Positions 16,704-26,409 of a stretch of 64,000 nucleotides of DNA are shown piece after piece. Under the pieces are notes generated by a model. It saw only the letters and a list, made by a program, of their open reading frames with translations. It ran no database searches and was not told where the DNA came from. Position 1 is the first letter of the stretch. Each line of letters starts with the position of its first letter. Source of the stretch: Ruegeria atlantica (lineage in GTDB: Bacteria > Pseudomonadota > Alphaproteobacteria > Rhodobacterales > Rhodobacteraceae); assembly GCA_013032095.1 (NCBI GenBank), contig WQBJ01000005.1, positions 62,001-126,000 on the forward strand, given 5' to 3'. Both the position numbers and the translations under genes were made by a program.

Positions 16704-17108
16704 CTACTGTCCCTGAAGGGTCTCCAGATAAGCAACCAGATCCACTATCGGCTGGCTAGTCAGGATCGGCTGCCCCTCGGGTGTTTTCATTGAGGTATCC
16801 TGCCCATCAAAATACGGCCCATAGACCGGCATCGGGCTGCCGTGGCTCACCAGCGGGTCGCGCCCGTCTATCCGCGCCACAACGCGGGCAACGGGGAAAA
16901 CGCCGTTCTCATCGGCTAGCTTGGTCAGGTCAACCGGTTGAATGACCAGCACACCCGCCATCGGACCATGCCCGGTCGCCTCGAGCCCGTGACAGGTGGC
17001 ACAGTAGTGCTGATACAACTCGGCCCCGGTATCCACGTCTTGCGCTGCGGCTTGTGAGGTCGCCACGAGCACCCCGATTGAAACTACGCCAAGTAGTGGT
17101 TTGATCAT
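16704..17108 (-). CDS. Periplasmic cytochrome c
   Basis: 134 residues. There is a signal peptide (MIKPLLGVVSIGVLVATSQAAA), then a single CxxCH heme motif (CATCH, Cys36/Cys39/His40) and a probable axial methionine in GSPMPVYG. A C-terminal helix (VDLVAYLETLQ) completes the class I cytochrome c fold. Soluble or loosely membrane-linked electron carrier; redox partner unknown. It ends 3 bp from the HExxH lipoprotein stop, tail to tail, and is divergent from the YdcZ gene. Confidence 0.88.
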   Translation of the reverse strand: MIKPLLGVVSIGVLVATSQAAAQDVDTGAELYQHYCATCHGLEATGHGPMAGVLVIQPVDLTKLADENGVFPVARVVARIDGRDPLVSHGSPMPVYGPYFDGQDTSMKTPEGQPILTSQPIVDLVAYLETLQGQ

Positions 17109-17199
17109 CGCATCCTCCTGTCACGATTGACATTTGCAGCTTGCCCGACGGTCGGCTTGACGCAATGATCCAGATCAACGAAGCGGGAGGATACGGGCA

Positions 17200-17637
17200 A
17201 TGACACAATATGCAGCCATCATGCTGGCAGCCGGGATAGGTGTGCCGATCCTTGCCGCACTAAACGCCGCCCTCGGAAGACTGATCGGTTCACCGACCGC
17301 CGCCGCCGTCGTGCTGTTCGCCATCGCGTTCGGAGCTTCCGCGCTGGTGATGATCCTGTTTCCTGGAATGAGCGCTCTGTCCAAAGTCGCGCAGGCCCCC
17401 AAACACCTGTTACTTACGGGTGTCCTGATTGCCTTTTACGTGCTGTCGATCACCCATGTCGCGCCTCATTTCGGCGTCGGCAATGCGGTGTTCTTTGTGC
17501 TGCTGGGTCAGTTGATCAGTACGGCAGCCATTGACCATTTCGGCCTGTTCGGCGCGCAGGTCACGCCGTTGACATGGGTGCGCGCTGGAGGAATCGCCGT
17601 GATGGCCGCAGGCGTAGCCATCACTCAACTGGCTTGA
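17200..17637 (+). CDS. DMT superfamily YdcZ-type membrane protein
   Basis: 145 residues, five hydrophobic segments, typical of the half-size YdcZ family: an N-terminal [52 protein letters not shown] centrally, and an [11 protein letters not shown] end. It probably dimerises to make a transporter; substrate unknown. Its 3' end overlaps the convergent lolD by 17 bp. Confidence 0.85.
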   Translation: MTQYAAIMLAAGIGVPILAALNAALGRLIGSPTAAAVVLFAIAFGASALVMILFPGMSALSKVAQAPKHLLLTGVLIAFYVLSITHVAPHFGVGNAVFFVLLGQLISTAAIDHFGLFGAQVTPLTWVRAGGIAVMAAGVAITQLA

Positions 17638-18307
17638 GCGCACCGCCCTCCAACCGCAGCTTTCGATCCATCCGTGCCGCCAGATCCATGTTGTGCGTGG
17701 CGATCAGCGCCGAGAGCCCCTCGTCCCGAACCAGCGCCATCAGTGCGTCAAACACCTGATCCGAAGTTTCGGGGTCAAGATTGCCTGTCGGCTCATCTGC
17801 CAGCAACACGCGCGGTTTGTTAGCCAGTGCCCGGCAGAAGGCGACACGCTGCTGCTCACCTCCCGACAGAGCGGCGGGGCGGTGATCCGCGCGCGGCGCA
17901 ACGCCGACGCGGTCTAGCAATGACATGGCTCTGTCTTGCGCTGCCTTCTCGGAAACGCCATTGGCCAGTTGCGGCAGGGTGATGTTTTCCAGCGCCGTGA
18001 ATTCGGGCAGCAAATGGTGAAACTGATACACAAACCCCACATCTCGCCGCCGCAGAGCGGTACGGGTACGATCCCCCTTACCGGTCGCGTTTTGCCCGGC
18101 AATCTCGACCGAACCATCATCGGGTGTGTCTAGCAGACCAGCAATATGCAAAAGGGTCGACTTTCCCGCGCCGGAGGGCGCAACCAGCGCGACCGCCTCG
18201 CCCGCGCGCAATTCCAGATCGGCACCGCGCAGCACCTGTACCTCGCCCGGCGAGCCCTTCAGATAGGTCTTGGTAAGACCGTTCAACCGCATCGTCACAT
18301 CATTCAT
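17621..18307 (-). CDS. lolD: Lipoprotein-releasing ABC transporter ATPase
   Basis: 228 residues. Walker A is APSGAGKST, the signature is [11 protein letters not shown], Walker B is RVLLADEP, and the H-loop His is in ATHN. Powers the extraction of outer-membrane lipoproteins from the inner membrane with the LolC/E permease encoded just upstream, whose stop overlaps this ATG by 8 bp. The start at 18307 (MNDVTMRL) is preferred over a frame-extending codon five residues earlier. Confidence 0.94.
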   Translation of the reverse strand: MNDVTMRLNGLTKTYLKGSPGEVQVLRGADLELRAGEAVALVAPSGAGKSTLLHIAGLLDTPDDGSVEIAGQNATGKGDRTRTALRRRDVGFVYQFHHLLPEFTALENITLPQLANGVSEKAAQDRAMSLLDRVGVAPRADHRPAALSGGEQQRVAFCRALANKPRVLLADEPTGNLDPETSDQVFDALMALVRDEGLSALIATHNMDLAARMDRKLRLEGGALKPVE

Positions 18308-19595
18308 AGCGCAGCGCCTCAACCGGGTTCAGCCGCGCCGCGCGGCGGGCGGGGAAATAGGTGACAAAGAAGGATAGACCCAACGACAGCCCAATCGCCT
18401 TGAGCACGTCCGACAGGTGCAACTCAGCGGGCAGCGCATAGATGCCGCGAATGGACGGGTCCCAGACGCCGCCACCCATGACGTAATTCACGAACGAGAA
18501 GATCGGGTCGATATAGATCGCGAACAGGCAGCCCAGAACCACACCCATCACGGTGCCGATGATCCCTGTGAACGCGCCACAAATGAAGAACACGCGCAGG
18601 ACCGAGCCTTCACTGAGGCCGATGGTCCGCAGGATACCAATATCGCGACCCTTGTTCTTCACCAGCATAATCAGACCCGAAACGATATTCATCGCGGCAA
18701 TCAGCACGAGGATCGAAAGGATGATGAACATTACGTTGTCCTCGACTTCCAACGCACGCAAGAATCCGCCCGAGGCGTCCTGCCACGTCCAGATCTGGCT
18801 GCGCTCGCCCGCAGCCTCAAGGATGGGGATCAGGATCGGTGTAAGTTCTTCGGGGCGATCAACCATCACTTCGATCTCATCGGCCACGCCCTCTCGGTTG
18901 AAAAAGCTCTGCGCCTGTTCGAACGGCATGTAGACGCGCGTGCGGTCGATATCATAGCGCCCGGCCGAGAACACATAGACCACCCGATACGCATTTACGC
19001 GCGGTGAGGTGCCAAAGGCCGTCTTCACCCCGTTAGGCGAGGTCAGCTTAACCGTGTCCCCAACTGTCGCCCCGATACTGCGCGCCACACCCGAGCCTAT
19101 GGCGATCACGTCCTCTCCATTTTGGAACAGCGCCAGATCGCCGACCGCTTGCTCGCTTTCGGCAACCCCCGGCAAGTCCATCAGATCCTTGGGCTGGATA
19201 CCGAATACCTCGACCCCGCTGCTGCGCTCGCGATTGGTGATCAGCACTTGCCCTTTGACCAGGGGCGCAGCGCGCTGCACGCCCGGTACCTGCGCAATGC
19301 GGTCGGCGACGCTGTCGTAATCCTCGATAGTGCGATCCAATTGCCCCTGCGCATCGAAATTGCCGGCCGAATAGACGGTAACATGCGCGTTGGCCCCCAG
19401 AATGGTACCCACGAATTCTGACCGAAAACCCGACCGCACCGCCAGCGTCGCGATCAAAGCAAACACGGCCAGTGTGATACCGATCAGTGAAATCCAGGTC
19501 ATAACGCTGACGCCGCCCTCAGCCCGGCGTGCGCGCAGGTATCGCCAGGCGATCTTCCATTCGAAGGGGGCAAAGGGCGGGGGCGTCTTGGCCAT
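18300..19595 (-). CDS. lolC: Lipoprotein-releasing ABC transporter permease (LolC/LolE type)
   Basis: 431 residues. It has the FtsX/LolE architecture: transmembrane helix 1 at about residues 30-55 ([26 protein letters not shown]), a large periplasmic domain to about 275, then three helices ([41 protein letters not shown]-terminal [30 protein letters not shown]). GGAGCAGAT before the ATG at 19595 sets the start. A single permease gene is usual in alphaproteobacteria (a LolF-like homodimer). Operon with lolD; proS lies upstream across about 1 kb of odd sequence. Confidence 0.93.
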   Translation of the reverse strand: MAKTPPPFAPFEWKIAWRYLRARRAEGGVSVMTWISLIGITLAVFALIATLAVRSGFRSEFVGTILGANAHVTVYSAGNFDAQGQLDRTIEDYDSVADRIAQVPGVQRAAPLVKGQVLITNRERSSGVEVFGIQPKDLMDLPGVAESEQAVGDLALFQNGEDVIAIGSGVARSIGATVGDTVKLTSPNGVKTAFGTSPRVNAYRVVYVFSAGRYDIDRTRVYMPFEQAQSFFNREGVADEIEVMVDRPEELTPILIPILEAAGERSQIWTWQDASGGFLRALEVEDNVMFIILSILVLIAAMNIVSGLIMLVKNKGRDIGILRTIGLSEGSVLRVFFICGAFTGIIGTVMGVVLGCLFAIYIDPIFSFVNYVMGGGVWDPSIRGIYALPAELHLSDVLKAIGLSLGLSFFVTYFPARRAARLNPVEALRYE

Positions 19596-19957
19596 ATCTG
19601 CTCCGGGCTTTTTGGTTTGAGGCGACCCTTTCGGCATTTCGCCGGATGGTCAAGCAGGTTATGCGAGCCCCTCGTTCCGGCGAGCAACGCTGTGAGTAAC
19701 ACTCGAATCACCCACCAAGTCGGACGAATGCTCTGGCAAAGGGAGATGGAGAAAATTCGGGATACACTATTGGTTGTGACGCCCTTCACAGACAAATCCA
19801 GATTGTTTCAGATATGTTGCCAATAGGGTTATTGCGTGAGTGACTGAACTCGAAATGCAACAATATATAAGTAATTATATTTCGCCCTTTGCATATTTTT
19901 GGTAACATTGTCACCCTAGCATTAAGGGGGATACAATTTTTAGAGCGGGAGACGCTC
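19596..19957. other. Intergenic region, AT-rich, no gene seen
   Basis: 362 bp between lolC and the small gene at 19958. The first part is GC-normal; 19810-19930 is clearly AT-rich (ATATATAAGTAATTATATTTC) and probably holds the promoter of the downstream gene. Short frames here do not look like proteins. Confidence 0.6.
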
Positions 19958-20317
19958 ATGTTTGTAAAGAGTAATACAGAAATACTGGACCCGATTTTGG
20001 TCCGAAACGCATCAACAGATTTGGATTGTGAGACCGCAGCGCTTTTGCGTGCAACAATTCGCCCCGTCTTCGACAAAGCAGCAAGTTGGGCCAGTTTGAC
20101 CGACATCTTAAAAGACAAAGGATACCGACTGGTTTTCCGTCAGGGGCGGTTGTGCATCACGGATCGCGCAACCGACGAAAGGGTCTGTGGGATACGTTTT
20201 CTGGGCTTCGAACTCAGAGATCTGGTCAGACGTCTAGGACGTCCGATCGTAGTGGCACGAGGCAACAGTGCGGATGGCGACATTCTTGCAGAACGACCGG
20301 AAGCGCAAAGGACCTGA
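19958..20317 (+). CDS. Hypothetical protein
   Basis: 119 residues, family not identified. GGGAGACGCTC precedes the ATG at 19958. There is no signal peptide or membrane segment. A conserved-looking block, LRATIRPVFDKAASWASLTDILKDKGYRL followed by LCITDRATDERVCGIRFLGFELRDLVRRLGRP, suggests a small alpha/beta cytoplasmic domain; similar short modules occur next to relaxase-type proteins as I recall, but this is uncertain. It sits alone in an AT-richer gap between lolC and proS. Confidence 0.55.
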   Translation: MFVKSNTEILDPILVRNASTDLDCETAALLRATIRPVFDKAASWASLTDILKDKGYRLVFRQGRLCITDRATDERVCGIRFLGFELRDLVRRLGRPIVVARGNSADGDILAERPEAQRT

Positions 20318-20656
20318 TAGCTCTCCCTGAAATGGACCTTGCGTTGCAAAGTCTTTGTCTGTCGGTGGAGGTGACCGCGGTTACCTTCATCATCAAAAAA
20401 GACAGTCTCGCCTAATACAAAGTCGAACTTATTAGGCTTGGTAATCTTTTTGACGTTCAGCAGGCTATCGGGGTCTGCAACGAGGACGTCCAGTTTGAGA
20501 AACAGAAAATACTGGCCGGCGCAGACAACATGCTCGACGTCACGAAACCTCTGAACCCGATCTCTGTCGAGGTCCGCGAGAACTTGCTCTCCACGCCCCT
20601 ACTTCAATCAGTTTCCGGTTACCGTGACGACCGAGGTCAGCGGAAATCCGCCTTGC
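20318..20656. other. Gap with possible gene remnant
   Basis: 339 bp without a convincing gene. The plus strand is open from 20416 into the proS 3' end and reads in part QKILAGADNMLDVTKPLNPISVEVREN, split here by lack of a start codon near its beginning. It may be a fragment of a larger gene; no family recognised. Confidence 0.3.
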
Positions 20657-21997
20657 TCAGACGGTGCGCTCATAGATTTCGGCGACTTTCGTGACTGCGG
20701 CCTCGGGGCTCAGCTCTTCGCTTTTGCCAGTGCGGCGGCAGGTCAGTTCAACCACGCCATTCTTCAAACCGCGCGGACCAACGGTGATGCGCCACGGCAA
20801 ACCGATCAGGTCCATGGTAGCGAACTTGCCCCCTGCCCGTTCGTTGCGGTCATCGTACAGCGGCTCCAGCCCCAGCGCGGTCAGCGCGCCGTAGATCTTG
20901 TCACAGGCAGCATCCGCCTCGTCATCGCCTTGCTTAAGGTTGACGATGCCACAGTGGAACGGTGTGACGCCTTCGGGCCAGATGATACCCTTGTCGTCAT
21001 GGCTGGCCTCGATGATCGCGCCGATCAGGCGGCTGACACCGATGCCGTGGCTGCCCATATGGACCGGCGTTGGTTTGCCATCGGGGCCTTGAACAGTTGC
21101 GCCCATAGCCTCGGAATACTTGGTGCCGAAATAAAAGATCTGGCCGACCTCGATCCCGCGCGCCACGCGGCGACGCTCTTCGGGGACCTGGTTGAACAGC
21201 GCCTCGTCATGAGTTTCATCCGTGCGGGCGTATTTCGACGTAAACTCTTCCAGGATGGCCTGACACTGTTCGCGATTGTCATAATCAATCTGACGGTCAC
21301 CGAAGGTCAGGTCAGTGACGGCGCTGTCGTAAAACACCTCTGACTCACCGGTATCTGCCAACACCAGGAATTCGTGTGTGTCATCACCACCGATGGGGCC
21401 GGAATCGGCGCGCATCGGGATGGCTTGCAGGCCCATGCGCTCGTAGGTGCGCAGATAGCTGACCAGATGGCGATTGTACGCGTGCAGCGCGTCCTCTTTA
21501 GTCAGGTCGAAGTTGTAGCCGTCCTTCATGTAGAACTCGCGCCCCCGCATCACACCAAAACGCGGGCGGATTTCGTCACGGAATTTCCACTGGATTTGGT
21601 AGAGCGTCAGCGGCAGGTCCTTGTAGCTGCTGACATGGCCACGGAAGATATCCGTCACCAGTTCCTCGGCAGTCGGCGTATACAGCATGTCACGCCCGTG
21701 GCGGTCCTGCATCCGCAGCATTTCCTGACCGTAGTCGTCGTAACGACCGGATTCACGCCACAGGTCGGCCGATTGCAGGATCGGCATCTGGATCGCGATA
21801 TGACCTGCCTTGGCCTGCTCCTCGTGCACGATGTTTTCCAGCTTGCGCAGGACTTTGAAGCCCAGCGGCAACCATGAATAAATCCCGGCAGACGCCTGCT
21901 TGATCATCCCCGCGCGCAGCATCAGCCGGTGGCTGACAATCTGAGCCTCGGAGGGGTTTTCCTTGAGAACGGGCAGAAAGTAACGGCTGAGGCGCAT
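20657..21997 (-). CDS. proS: Prolyl-tRNA synthetase (short form)
   Basis: 446 residues. Class II synthetase that charges tRNA-Pro. It begins [32 protein letters not shown]. The motif 1 region is [20 protein letters not shown], motif 2 is [28 protein letters not shown], and motif 3 is [16 protein letters not shown], followed by an anticodon-binding domain ending near VAEIYERTV. It lacks the roughly 180-residue editing insertion of E. coli ProRS, as is usual for alphaproteobacteria. In relatives lolC/lolD typically follow directly. Confidence 0.97.
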   Translation of the reverse strand: MRLSRYFLPVLKENPSEAQIVSHRLMLRAGMIKQASAGIYSWLPLGFKVLRKLENIVHEEQAKAGHIAIQMPILQSADLWRESGRYDDYGQEMLRMQDRHGRDMLYTPTAEELVTDIFRGHVSSYKDLPLTLYQIQWKFRDEIRPRFGVMRGREFYMKDGYNFDLTKEDALHAYNRHLVSYLRTYERMGLQAIPMRADSGPIGGDDTHEFLVLADTGESEVFYDSAVTDLTFGDRQIDYDNREQCQAILEEFTSKYARTDETHDEALFNQVPEERRRVARGIEVGQIFYFGTKYSEAMGATVQGPDGKPTPVHMGSHGIGVSRLIGAIIEASHDDKGIIWPEGVTPFHCGIVNLKQGDDEADAACDKIYGALTALGLEPLYDDRNERAGGKFATMDLIGLPWRITVGPRGLKNGVVELTCRRTGKSEELSPEAAVTKVAEIYERTV

Positions 21998-22098
21998 TGG
22001 TGAACCTTCAAAGGTGTGAATTCGACTTCAAAGGTCATTATTCCAAAGCCCCGCCGGGGGCAATCGGCCATTGGCGATTTTGCGACCTCAGGTCAGTC

Positions 22099-22131
22099 GG
22101 TTTTTTGATTGACCCGCCAGTCAGGGTTTTC
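22099..22131. promoter_or_regulatory. Operator-like element upstream of FAD oxidoreductase
   Basis: GATTGACCCGCCAGTCAGG lies in a T-rich context 40-60 bp before the flavoprotein start. It matches the betI-promoter element at 48812-48832 closely (shared ATTGACCCG and CA.TCA). It may be a TetR-family operator. Confidence 0.3.
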
Positions 22132-22166
22132 AAGAGTGACAGGAATGTAAATTCCAAGAGGCGCCG

Positions 22167-23531
22167 ATGCAGACCATTCAGGAACCCGCCCGTCAGATCC
22201 CTGTTGTTCACCAAACCGACGTTCTGGTCGTTGGCTCCGGTCCCGCCGGGTTGGCCGCAGCTCTGGCGGCAGCGCGCGCCGGGGCCGAGGTGTCACTGGT
22301 CGACCGCTTCGGATGCATGGGCGGCAACATCACCGCTGTGGGCGTCGAGGGCTTCGCCTGGTATCGCCACGAACAGACAGTTGAGGCCGGCGGCATCGGC
22401 ATGGAGTTCGAGACCCGCGCCAAAGAGATGGGAGCGGCAGTCCCCGAGAGCCAATCGCTCAGCTATGAGTTGGACAGCGAAGGTTTCAAACTGGTGGCCG
22501 ACAAGCTGGTCGAAGAGGCGGGCGTTCACCCAATGCTGCACCGGCAGTTCGTTGCCCCGATCCTCGAAGGCGACCGGATCACTGGCATCATCACCGAATC
22601 CAAGGCCGGGCGCGAAGCGATCCTGGCCAAGGTGGTGATCGACGCAACTGGCGACGCCGACGTGGCCCATCGAGCGGGGGCTCCAACGCACAAAACTCCG
22701 CGGGAAGAAATGATGGCGGCCTCAGTCATGTTCCATCTCGCAGGCGTCGACAAGCGCGCCTTTATGAAAGGCGTGCAGGCCGACCCGCAGACCTACAAGG
22801 ACTGGGGCGGCGGCGGTGAGTGGAACATCGAAACCTCGGGGAAAGAGGACGACATGTTCTCGCCCTTCGTCAAGAAGCCCTTCGCGCAAGCCATCGAAGA
22901 GGGTCTGATCCCGCCGCATCTGAACACCATCGCAGGCACTTGGGGCGCTATGCACGATACTGGTGAGCTGACCTATATGAACCTCATCCACTTGGCCGAG
23001 ATCGACGGCACCGATCCCGACAGCCTGACACAGGGCGAGATCGAGGGCCGACGCCAGACCATGCTGGCGATCGAAGCTCTGCGTCGGTTCATGCCCGGTT
23101 GCGAAAACGCCCGGCTGCGGAATTTTGGCATGACCATCGGCATCCGCGACACCCGCAAGATTGAGGCGGTGTATAACATGACCGAAAACGACGCCCGCCA
23201 TCAGGGCCGCTTCGAGGATACAATCGGCATCTACCCCGAGTTCATCGACGGCTATGGCATCCTGATCCTGCCGACCACCGGGCGGTATATGCAGGTGCCC
23301 TATCGCTCGATGCTGCCAAAGGGGATTAAGGGACTGCTGGTCGCAGGTCGCTCACATGGAGCGGACAAGGTGGCCCATGCTGCGACGCGCAACATGGCCT
23401 GCTGCGCGGTCATGGGTCAGGGTGCCGGAATAGCGGCGGCGCTGTCTCTGAAAAGCAATCAGGAGTTGGATGAGTTGAACCTGGCCGCAGTTCATGTCGA
23501 GCTCGACCGTCAGGGCGTTAGGATTCACTGA
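22167..23531 (+). CDS. FAD-dependent oxidoreductase
   Basis: 454 residues. A dinucleotide-binding fold lies at the N-terminus (VLVVGSGPAGLAAALAAARAG, about residues 19-39) with the acidic ribose-binding end (VSLVDR), then CMGGN, typical of FAD_oxidored (GIDA/fumarate-reductase-like) proteins. A second FAD segment lies near the C-terminus (GLLVAGRSHGADKVAHAATRN, written in two parts of the same stretch). Substrate unknown; cytoplasmic. AAGAGGCGCCG precedes the ATG. The final TGA overlaps the start of the 2OG oxygenase gene, so the two are translated together and probably work in one pathway. Confidence 0.85.
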   Translation: MQTIQEPARQIPVVHQTDVLVVGSGPAGLAAALAAARAGAEVSLVDRFGCMGGNITAVGVEGFAWYRHEQTVEAGGIGMEFETRAKEMGAAVPESQSLSYELDSEGFKLVADKLVEEAGVHPMLHRQFVAPILEGDRITGIITESKAGREAILAKVVIDATGDADVAHRAGAPTHKTPREEMMAASVMFHLAGVDKRAFMKGVQADPQTYKDWGGGGEWNIETSGKEDDMFSPFVKKPFAQAIEEGLIPPHLNTIAGTWGAMHDTGELTYMNLIHLAEIDGTDPDSLTQGEIEGRRQTMLAIEALRRFMPGCENARLRNFGMTIGIRDTRKIEAVYNMTENDARHQGRFEDTIGIYPEFIDGYGILILPTTGRYMQVPYRSMLPKGIKGLLVAGRSHGADKVAHAATRNMACCAVMGQGAGIAAALSLKSNQELDELNLAAVHVELDRQGVRIH

Positions 23532-24505
23532 TGCAACGTATACCCACCATCGACATCACTCCTCTGCACGATACAGCACATGTGGATTATGGTCAGACCG
23601 TTCAGAAGGTGATGAATGCCTGTACCGAGATCGGGTTTCTGTCGATCACTGGAACGGGCATTTCGACCGAAACCGTTCAGGAGATGCGATCTTGCGTTCA
23701 GGCGATCTTCAGCATTGAGGAAGACGCCAAGTGGCAACAGGCGATAACCCGCGAGAACTATCGCGGGTTCATTCCCATGGGGTTTTTCACGCCTAATGAC
23801 GGATCAGGCAACGCGGACAAATACGAAGGCTACAAGCTGCATTACGATGTAGCTGAAGACGCTTCTATCCGCAGCGATTGCGCACTTTACGGCCCGAATG
23901 TCTGGCCACTACAGATGCCGGACGCACGCGATGCCATTCTTCACTATTGGTCCCAATTGGATCGCGTCGCCGACATGCTTTTGGGCGCACTTGAAATCGG
24001 CCTCGGATTAGCGACCCGCCAGTTGCGCGACGCCTTCCGCGACCCGATGACCAATATGACCCTGTTGCACTATCCCCCTCAGGCGCCGGATGAGGGCGGC
24101 TACGGCATCCACCCGCACAAGGACACCGACGCGTTGACCATCATCTCACCAGACCCTGTCGGCGGGCTCGAGGTGCAAACCCGCGATGGAGGCTGGATCA
24201 CCCCCGATTGCCCGGCGGGCGGCTTTATCGTCAATATTGGCGACATGCTGGAGCTTTGGTCCGGCGGAAGGTTGAAATCCACGCCACATCGGGTTGTCAA
24301 CCGCTCGGGCAAGGAACGTTATTCCTTTCCTTATTTTGCAGTCCCACGCCACGATGTGGTGGTCGAACCCCTCTTGCCGCCTCTACCCGGCTTTGACCGC
24401 CCTTCTGTCCATTGCGGACACTGGTCGGCTGAGATCTGGCGCACAAACTGGCCAGACGAGGCGGCCGATGACAGCACCCCTGAACTGGGCACGCTCAGCG
24501 ACTAG
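23531..24505 (+). CDS. 2-oxoglutarate/Fe(II)-dependent oxygenase, isopenicillin N synthase-like
   Basis: 324 residues. A DIOX_N-like N-terminal domain (IPTIDITPLHDT...CTEIGFLSITGTGI) is followed by a 2OG-Fe(II) oxygenase domain with the metal triad His/Asp in HPHKDTDALTI and His in TPHRVVN; the 2-oxoglutarate-binding Arg-x-Ser is RYS, five residues on. Small-molecule hydroxylase or desaturase; substrate unknown. The ATG overlaps the preceding TGA by one base. Bacterial members are involved in secondary metabolism or nutrient catabolism. Confidence 0.87.
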   Translation: MQRIPTIDITPLHDTAHVDYGQTVQKVMNACTEIGFLSITGTGISTETVQEMRSCVQAIFSIEEDAKWQQAITRENYRGFIPMGFFTPNDGSGNADKYEGYKLHYDVAEDASIRSDCALYGPNVWPLQMPDARDAILHYWSQLDRVADMLLGALEIGLGLATRQLRDAFRDPMTNMTLLHYPPQAPDEGGYGIHPHKDTDALTIISPDPVGGLEVQTRDGGWITPDCPAGGFIVNIGDMLELWSGGRLKSTPHRVVNRSGKERYSFPYFAVPRHDVVVEPLLPPLPGFDRPSVHCGHWSAEIWRTNWPDEAADDSTPELGTLSD

Positions 24506-24596
24506 CGGCGGGAATTCGTCCGAGGCATGAAGCGCTTGCATCGCGGGGCCGCATACGCCAAGAACATCAGCAAGAGCCGAAAACAAGAGGACAGCC

Positions 24597-25670
24597 ATGG
24601 CTTTGCCGGTGAAGGATCAGCTCAGGTACTGGGGGATTGCTGCTGCGGTCTTTGTGCTGCTTCTATGGGCCCTTGGCGATGTTCTACTACCCTTCGTGAT
24701 CGGTGGAGCAATCGCCTATTTCCTTGACCCAATTGCGGACCGGTTGGAAAATATGGGGCTGTCGCGAATGGCAGCAACGGCGATCATCACCGTAGTCGGT
24801 GTGCTGGGTTTTGTACTGGCGATCCTGATGGTCGTACCAGCGCTGATCACTCAGTTGATTGATCTGGTTGAGTTCATGCCGAGCCTTGTCAAGCAACTGC
24901 GCGGCTTCATCGAACAACAGTTCCCGTCCCTATTGGACCGTGAATCCAACTCGCACCAGTTCCTCGTTTCGCTCGGTGAAACACTTCAATCCAAGACCGG
25001 AGACGTGCTGCAATCGGTTGCCGCTTCTCTGGGCTCAGCCATCAACGTCGTGGTGCTGATGGTGATCGTTCCCGTTGTGGCTGTTTACCTGCTGCTGGAT
25101 TGGGACCGCATGATCGCCCGCATCGGAGAGCTGTTACCACGCGATCACGCTCCCACGATCAAACGTCTTGCGAGCGAGATTGATGACGTTCTTGCCTCGT
25201 TCGTTCGCGGCATGGGGACCGTGTGTCTGATCCTCGGCACCTACTATGCCGTGGCGCTGATGATTGTTGGCCTGCAATTCGGCCTGATCGTAGGCTTCAT
25301 CGCCGGGCTGGTCACTTTCATTCCCTATCTCGGCGCACTGATCGGAGGCACGCTGGCCATTGGCCTCGCCCTTTTTCAGTTCTGGGGAGATTGGGTTCAT
25401 ATCGCGCTGGTTGCGGGCATCTTTGCGCTGGGTCAGGTCACCGAAGGTAACTTTCTGACCCCCAAACTGGTCGGCCACTCAGTCGGGCTGCACCCTGTCT
25501 GGCTATTGCTGGCCCTGTCGGTCTTTGGCGCATTGTTCGGCTTTGTGGGGATGCTGGTCGCAGTGCCTGTTGCCGCCGCGCTGGGAGTGGTGGCTCGGTT
25601 CCTCACCTCGATTTATCTGGACAGCCGTTTGTACACCGGCTTAGACGGGCTGAAACAGGAAGACGAGTAA
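24597..25670 (+). CDS. AI-2E family transporter (PerM-like)
   Basis: 357 residues, about eight transmembrane helices. The family pattern is present: DVLLPFVIGGAIAYFLDPIADRLE, a central soluble segment around QLRGFIEQQFP, VPVVAVYLLLDWDRM, then GLIVGFIAGLVTFIPYLGALIGG and GHSVGLHPVWLLLALSVFGALFGFVGMLVAVPVAA. Exports small solutes in some members; substrate not predicted. Its TAA is directly followed by hda. Adjacency of a PerM-type permease and hda is common in alphaproteobacteria. Confidence 0.9.
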   Translation: MALPVKDQLRYWGIAAAVFVLLLWALGDVLLPFVIGGAIAYFLDPIADRLENMGLSRMAATAIITVVGVLGFVLAILMVVPALITQLIDLVEFMPSLVKQLRGFIEQQFPSLLDRESNSHQFLVSLGETLQSKTGDVLQSVAASLGSAINVVVLMVIVPVVAVYLLLDWDRMIARIGELLPRDHAPTIKRLASEIDDVLASFVRGMGTVCLILGTYYAVALMIVGLQFGLIVGFIAGLVTFIPYLGALIGGTLAIGLALFQFWGDWVHIALVAGIFALGQVTEGNFLTPKLVGHSVGLHPVWLLLALSVFGALFGFVGMLVAVPVAAALGVVARFLTSIYLDSRLYTGLDGLKQEDE

Positions 25671-26360
25671 ATGGCCCAACAGCTGAGCTTTGATCTCCCG
25701 GCCAAAACTGCGTTGGGTCGCGAGGATTTTTTTGTCTCCCCAGCCAATGCGTTGGCCGTTGCGATGATCTCGGCCAATTCTTGGCCCGGTAACAAACTGG
25801 TGCTCAGCGGCCCTGCTGGGGCGGGAAAAACGCACTTGGCTCATGTTTGGGCAGCCGAAACCGGCGGCCGGATCATCCAAGCCAGAGACGTCCAGTATGA
25901 AGACGTACCCAATCTGGCCCGCACACCGATTGCGATCGAAGACGTCCCCATGGTCGCGGGAGACCTCGAGCAGCAGAAAACCTTGTTCCATCTGCACAAT
26001 CTCGTGTTGGCAGAAGGCCATGCGCTGTTGATGACCGGGAGGTTGGCGCCGAAGCTGTGGGAATTGCCGCTGCCCGATCTGCAAAGCCGTATCGAAGGGG
26101 CACACCACGTGGCCCTTGACCCACCCGATGATGCGTTGTTGGGGGCCGTTCTGGCCAAGCTTTTCGTTGACCGCCAACTAAACCCCGGCCCGGACGTGAT
26201 TGCCTATCTGGTCAAACATATGGACCGGCGTTTTGAAACCGCGGCCGAGGTGGTGGCGCGGCTGGACCATCTCGCCTTATCGGAAAAGCGCGAAATCACC
26301 CGCGCGCTGGCCATTCGGGTGCTGAACACGGATACAGCGGATGATGAATCCGACAATTGA
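25671..26360 (+). CDS. hdaA: DnaA-related regulatory ATPase Hda
   Basis: 229 residues. AAA+ fold without the DnaA DNA-binding domain. An N-terminal clamp-binding-like QLSFDLP motif is followed by Walker A GPAGAGKTHL, a Walker B-like IAIEDVP strand, and sensor 2 near DRRFETAAEVVARLD. With the beta clamp it promotes ATP hydrolysis on DnaA and limits re-initiation (known for HdaA in Caulobacter). It starts directly after the permease stop. Confidence 0.92.
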   Translation: MAQQLSFDLPAKTALGREDFFVSPANALAVAMISANSWPGNKLVLSGPAGAGKTHLAHVWAAETGGRIIQARDVQYEDVPNLARTPIAIEDVPMVAGDLEQQKTLFHLHNLVLAEGHALLMTGRLAPKLWELPLPDLQSRIEGAHHVALDPPDDALLGAVLAKLFVDRQLNPGPDVIAYLVKHMDRRFETAAEVVARLDHLALSEKREITRALAIRVLNTDTADDESDN

Positions 26361-26409
26361 CCGACACCCGGCGATTTCGCATTCTGGCACCGGAATACCA
26401 GGAAGAGAT

